From the NCBI GenBank assembly GCA_030737875.1, contig CM060922.1, positions 304,473,456 to 304,537,455 of the forward strand: a DNA stretch of 64,000 nt. The letters run 5' to 3'. Each line of letters starts with the position of its first letter. Within the stretch, counting starts at the first letter, position 1. Positions 59,141 through 64,000 of this stretch are shown here, in pieces. A model generated the notes under the pieces. The model searched no databases. It was given only the letters and a program-made list of their open reading frames with translations, and was not told where the DNA came from. Origin of the DNA: Allium sativum. Taxonomy: Eukaryota; Streptophyta; Magnoliopsida; Asparagales; Amaryllidaceae. Both the position numbers and the translations under genes were made by a program.

Positions 59141-61662
59141 GATGGTAGCATTTATCTATTTTGGTAAAAGAAAATCAACTGAATCACACTTTACATACTT
59201 AATCTTTTAAGCATTTATTTTCCTAATTCTTTCGTAATAATCCAAATATCACCCATGAACAATAATGGTGAATTTGAATCCCAAATACAAAAGAGTAATC
59301 CATAAATGAGTTTATTAAGTAGTTTCACCAATGTCTCCATTGAGAAACATAACTTTAATCTCCATCAGATAATGCTCAAAAGTACAAACTGTAGTAAGCT
59401 CCAAAGTGATCGATTCTAAAGAATCGTTTACTAAGTCCAAAATGAAACATTCTTTAAAGAAAATAAAATTTCCTTTTAATAATGGCGATTTCAATTAAAG
59501 TGCCTTATAAAATTCAATATTACCCACTTGATCCCTTTCGGCTTTGAATAGTTATTCATAACCAATGATCTTATTACTTGTGTTAGAGGGAAATTTCAAA
59601 CTTTATTATTCATATAGAATTATACTATATGTTCATTTCTTAAATCCACGTTTTAAATCAGTACTTTATATGGATTGATGTAAGTCCATAGCATCATATT
59701 TATCAATCCATTATTTATCTTTATGAAGAAATTCTACACAATAATCTGAAATGACCTTTCTTCCCATTTAGGTGGATTTCTTAGTGATCTTGCATTTTGA
59801 GAATGTTGAGTTTGTTTTCTTGAAGTGGTATCCTTAGCTTAAAGAAAAATTATCTTCGACATCGTCTTATTATGGTTCTTAATTTACTTCTTCTTAATAA
59901 AAGAAAACAAATCTTAAACTTTAAGCGAAGAAGTAACCGCAGTTGATTCAAAGATAATGAATCTCTTTAAAGACAATGATATTACTTTATTTCTGCCCCC
60001 AAAACTCAACATCCTCAAGAAACTATTGCATTTCCCGCTTTAAAACTTTTTCTTAGTGTGGGTTCATAAAAAATTATAAACTTTAAATCCCTTAGAATAT
60101 CAATAAAATATTTTCTATCTTTATGATATCTCAATCTATAATTCCTTAGTAAACTGAAACAAATAATTATATTAATCACCAAAACAAGATTTGAGATATC
60201 ATTACATAAGTTATTTAGCATAAGTAGCCATAACTTATATATCAGATATTAAGAGCTTCAATTACATAAAAATTTGAATTTATTCATAAATCGGCACTAT
60301 TATTACATGATGAATATATTCATATTAGAAATATAAAACCGAAATCTGTCTAAATGACAGCATAAAAAATACCAAATAAATTCAAATAGTTTGACTTAAA
60401 TCTCAATAATAACTTTACATGTCTGTATATCCTATTAAAGAAATAACTATAAATATGTCTGTATGTTGTCTCTTTTTTTTACTTGATACTTATTCATACA
60501 TTTGTTTAAAATGTATTTCAATTGAGTACTTTTAGTCTTATAAGCTTCAGTCTCTGCTTTATTTACCAAAACGCTAATTAGCCCAATAAGATGACATCTT
60601 ATTCTTAAAATAATATTAATCTTTAAATGAATATACTGAAGATAACACCAAAATAACAATAACTTGAGCGTCTTTAGCTTTTGAAGCAATATCTTTTTCC
60701 GTATAGTACTCACTTAGATTTCTTTGAATTTATGGAATCAAGCATCACAAAAAATGCTAGTTTCCGCTTATTGTTTTCACATAATCGATTCCATTCTTAG
60801 TAGATAACCTATCAATAAAATAAGTATCGTTGCGTACAGTCCATCCTTGAAAAGCTTCTGAAATATTTACTTAATGATTCTTTAACTCTTGGCTTCTTAA
60901 ATTATACCACCTTTCAATATTCTTCATAACATTATAAGAATATCTAACCGTAGTAGGATTGGCTGTAACCCTCCCAGTTACAAAAGTTAAATCTATAAAG
61001 TAAAAAACAAATAACATGCTCTCATACAAATCATTATATTTATCCCAAAACAAGATGAGAATATTCTTTAAATTGGCAGATAATTCAGTTAAATCAACTG
61101 AAAATGAACCAAAAAATAAAATGAAGATTAACCGTATATGCTCATAGCCAAATATCAACCATCGTAAACTCAAATAATGGGTAAGTCTCTTCTCAAGATA
61201 CCTAGTACACATTAATATCAAGTCTTTGGATAGTAATATTAACTGTAAGTGGTACTCTTGTTGTAATGATCAAATACTGACAATAAATTCAAGTCAAATA
61301 ATAACCTTCCTTTGGGTCGATTAATTATTCACTCAGAAAACTTATAATTGTCACGTATTTATCATCACACATGTGTATGCGATTCGACCAAATATTAGTC
61401 TTCCTTTGGCCGGCTAATACTCGCATGAACAACTACACACAAATATCAAACACTTTCATGAACCACCAAAATATAGAGGTCAATTTGGTGACATATTATT
61501 TTAGTTAATTCACTATGTATGTAGAATATTTATGGTTATAAAGAGACACCAAAATTATATTTTAATTTATCTTCATATATGTACAATATATTTTGAGTGT
61601 TATGAAACACTTCGCTTTAGGTCCATATGACAACTGAAATATCAAAATATAACCATAGCACA

Positions 61663-61695
<33 letters not shown>

Positions 61696-63240
61696 ATTAT
61701 AGCTGTCATAATCTTTTGCTTAGGTATGTGATTATATTCATGGTATTCCCTAAATAAATATGATGATATAAACATCACAGATAAATCACATAATAAATAT
61801 CACATGTGAAAGCCACAATTAAGCGTCGTATAATTGACAATGAAAATGTCATACTATATAACTTGAATCAACGAAGTAGCTACTATATGTATGTCTGAAC
61901 CATAATGCAACTATACAAAATGCTACCGTGTCACTTTTTATAACTGCCAGTACTAATGTAAGATTCCAAGTCATTTACCTTAACATACGAATATGTGAGT
62001 CAATGTATCATTCAAGCACAAAATGATCTCTATGTACAATTATATGATCTGAAACATGCTAAGTCAAATGATACTAGTAATGATATATGACAAACACAAG
62101 TAAAGTCTGGATCCAATTTATACTATAATAATATATCCCATTGAATGTTTTAGGTTTGTGTGTTCCCACCCAAAAAACGTGGCAGTCTCAAGTCCTCAGT
62201 CCCACAAAATGAAACAACCTTTATTTTTTTATTTTTTTATATTTATTACCATAGATGTTACTGTAAAGCTATTTAGAACAGCGAAATGGTCAAATATCCA
62301 ACCATTTCTCCATGAACCAAAGACTCGGTAATGCTATTTAGAATAGCGAAGCCCGCATTTTGCTTAATTTACCTGTTACATAATATAACTAAAACTTATA
62401 CAGTTATACATCACGCTAATATATACTGGTTTCAGCAACAACCACAATAGTTAACAAATTAACAGTGAGTCAATCAGAGCATGACATCAATTTGTTCCAT
62501 CACGTGTTAACTAATAATGATGAGGTGAGTCCTGAATCATATATCCAGCAGGTGAAGAGATAACCATGCAAAAGTAATTTTGCCCATATTAGAAGAAATG
62601 AAATTTGACTGGGTCCTTGCGTTGAACATATCAACCATTCATATGTTAAAATAGTATAATTTATAACAAATCCTATGTCCCATAAAACAGGCAGAAGCCA
62701 ACCTTCCTTAAACTAATACTTAAAACCGAATGAATGTTGTAGCAATAATTAAAAACTAGCAAGAGAGAAAATATCTAGCTGATCCCTTCAAAAGTATTAT
62801 TACGCTGTAGGATGATTGAATCAACGAATAAACTACGAGTACATAGATTAAAATAATAAAATATGTGTCACATCAACATGCCAAAGTCGGCCTATTTATT
62901 TGCATAATAACATGCAATGAAGTAAGAAACAAGATCATATTGATCCATGACTGAAACCGTAATTGATAAAAATGAGATAAGGCTTGTCATTTGAACCTAC
63001 TGATAAACCGATCACTACAACTCTCCAGATGCAAGATTTATTTATTTAATTAAATTTTATTTTAAAATACAAAACCAAACTTTAACCCTCTGTAACATGA
63101 TACCTTATGAATTGAAACTGTTTCTCAAATGGCAAGACAACATCTATAAATCAAACTGAACACATCATATATATGTATATGATAAAATGAAACATAATTT
63201 AAAAAAATAGATTTTTTCCCCAATAAAATCAATAATGGGT
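59141..63240 (-). other. Interior of the copia element, eroded
   Basis: AT-rich sequence with only short frames. Minus-strand frames at 60,015-60,221, 60,447-60,713 and 60,871-61,221 may descend from gag or pol but show no conserved motif. A (CA)n microsatellite is at about 61,662-61,687. Confidence 0.5.
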
Positions 63241-63253
63241 GGCTTCGATACCA
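63241..63253 (-). promoter_or_regulatory. tRNA-iMet-like primer binding site of the copia element
   Basis: On the minus strand TGGTATCGAAGCC lies two bases after the 5' LTR. It differs from the usual TGGTATCAGAGCC at two adjacent positions. Confidence 0.75.
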
Positions 63254-63255
63254 CT

Positions 63256-63745
63256 TGTTAGGATTTCATTATACTTTAACAATATCCAATCGTGAAACTC
63301 TAGATCCAAATATGTAACCCATATTGATTTAATTGAGAACAAATCAGAAATAGATCAGCGGAAGCGTAACTGAATCCGTAGTTAATCATGGCAATACTTG
63401 AATCCATATTTGGTTGCTAAGAAGAAGATAGAATTTGGTTTGGTCTTCCAAATTGACACAAACCCTAGATCTGAAATCAGCTCTCCGTAGAAGAGGTTAG
63501 AGAGTTGCTACAGCTTGTGTAATTCAGGGACCATAACCCCTTATTTATAAAGTTGGCATTTTATAATTCGGCCCTTCAACAAATTAAAAAACGCCCCGGT
63601 ATCTACACATTAGGCCCATGATAAATTAAGCTTTAAGCCTTTTAATTCTAATCTAAAATTAGATCACTTTAATCAGGCTTTACACCAAAATAGTACAACA
63701 CATTTTATTTTACATATGTGTCCCAATTGTTGAAATATTCCAACA
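63256..63745 (-). repeat. 5' LTR of the copia element
   Basis: 490 bp. On the minus strand it begins TGTTGGAATATTTC and ends GAAATCCTAACA. Confidence 0.9.
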
Positions 63746-63750
63746 TAGAC

Positions 63751-64000
63751 AAATTAGTATGATGAAAAAAAAAAGGTAGGGTCTTGCTCTGACTTAAGTA
63801 TACATAGATGTACTTCTGGTTACGGTTACCATGTTACTGTTGGCTGATGGTAATGAAGAATGGATGTTCGGGGAAGGAGTGGGCATAAAAAGTAAAATGA
63901 AAGGAAAGAAAGGCTAAATGCATCAGAAGTGTACTCTGAACTATTTGAAGCCAATCATACAACATGGTCAATTTAAGCAAATAATCCAACCATGTGGTGC
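63751..64000. other. Right flank, no gene seen
   Basis: Short AT-rich end of the window without recognisable features. Confidence 0.4.

Larger units (their letters stand above)
57570..63745 (-). mobile_element. Decayed Ty1/copia retrotransposon
   Basis: Two 490-bp LTRs (57570-58059, 63256-63745) flank a 5.2 kb interior. Bordering 5-mers are CAGAC (57565-57569) and TAGAC (63746-63750), a target duplication with one transition. Next to the left LTR, on the minus strand, is the purine tract CCAGAGGGAGAT, of the form common in copia elements. Next to the right LTR is a tRNA-iMet-like primer site. The coding region is almost fully eroded, but two copia pieces are recognisable on the minus strand. 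By eye the LTRs differ at about 20 of 490 positions (about 4%), so it is clearly older than the outer gypsy insertion. Confidence 0.88.

Noticed and set aside
1..64000. tRNA or rRNA genes, CRISPR arrays, bacterial-type operons
   Set aside because: None are present. The only tRNA-like signals are the SINE promoter boxes and the retrotransposon primer sites. Regular repeats are satellites or LTR repeats without unique spacers.

Overview
The window looks like transposon-rich nuclear DNA of a flowering plant, probably a eudicot. The evidence is the set of families present: Ty3/gypsy and Ty1/copia LTR retrotransposons primed by initiator methionine tRNA, a FAR1/MULE-type transposase, a plant mobile domain gene, PIF/Harbinger, a CACTA element with plant MLO and kinase fragments, and a tRNA-derived SINE. 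The genes have GT-AG introns and the DNA is AT-rich. I see no intact ordinary host gene. The species cannot be named from this sequence alone.

Left part (1-19 kb). After 2.2 kb without features come a possible hAT-like non-autonomous element and a BED zinc-finger remnant. A minus-strand PIF/Harbinger transposase pseudogene (about 7.45-12.9 kb) is split by a 4.4 kb solo LTR with a perfect 5-bp target duplication (TCATT). A six-exon plant mobile domain (PMD) pseudogene follows on the plus strand (13.7-17.2 kb). An unusual array of short hairpins of the CGGTT-loop-AACCG type lies in its first intron and downstream of it (to 18.6 kb).

Middle part (19-32 kb). A minus-strand multidomain gene (29,163 down to 19,115) encodes a FAR1 DNA-binding domain, a MULE transposase domain, a SWIM zinc finger and an OTU cysteine protease domain. 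A 7.0 kb CACTA element (21,326-28,326) cuts it in two, and the coding frame is continuous across the insertion point. The CACTA element has no recognisable transposase. It carries three adjacent exons of an MLO gene, one exon of a Raf-like kinase, an acidic coding-like stretch and about ten copies of a 160-bp AT-rich satellite. To the right lie a SINE and a cluster of short repeats embedded in TA microsatellites.

Right part (32.6-55.9 kb). A 23.2 kb Ty3/gypsy nest. The outer element (minus strand, 4.7 kb LTRs, TSD TCCTA, tRNA-iMet PBS) has gag, a nearly full pol ORF and a 224-residue extra ORF between pol and the 3' LTR. That extra ORF is strongly acidic and ends in two SUMO-interaction-like motifs; it is the most novel coding object here. 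Inside the outer gag sits a second gypsy element (plus strand, TSD ATTCT) whose 5' LTR, primer site and gag start were removed by one deletion. Both elements carry stop codons or frameshifts, and the outer one also has changed catalytic residues.

Far right (55.9-64 kb). A decayed Ty1/copia element on the minus strand with 490-bp LTRs. The order of events is readable from nesting: PIF, then the solo-LTR family; the FAR1-OTU gene, then CACTA; the outer gypsy, then the inner gypsy.
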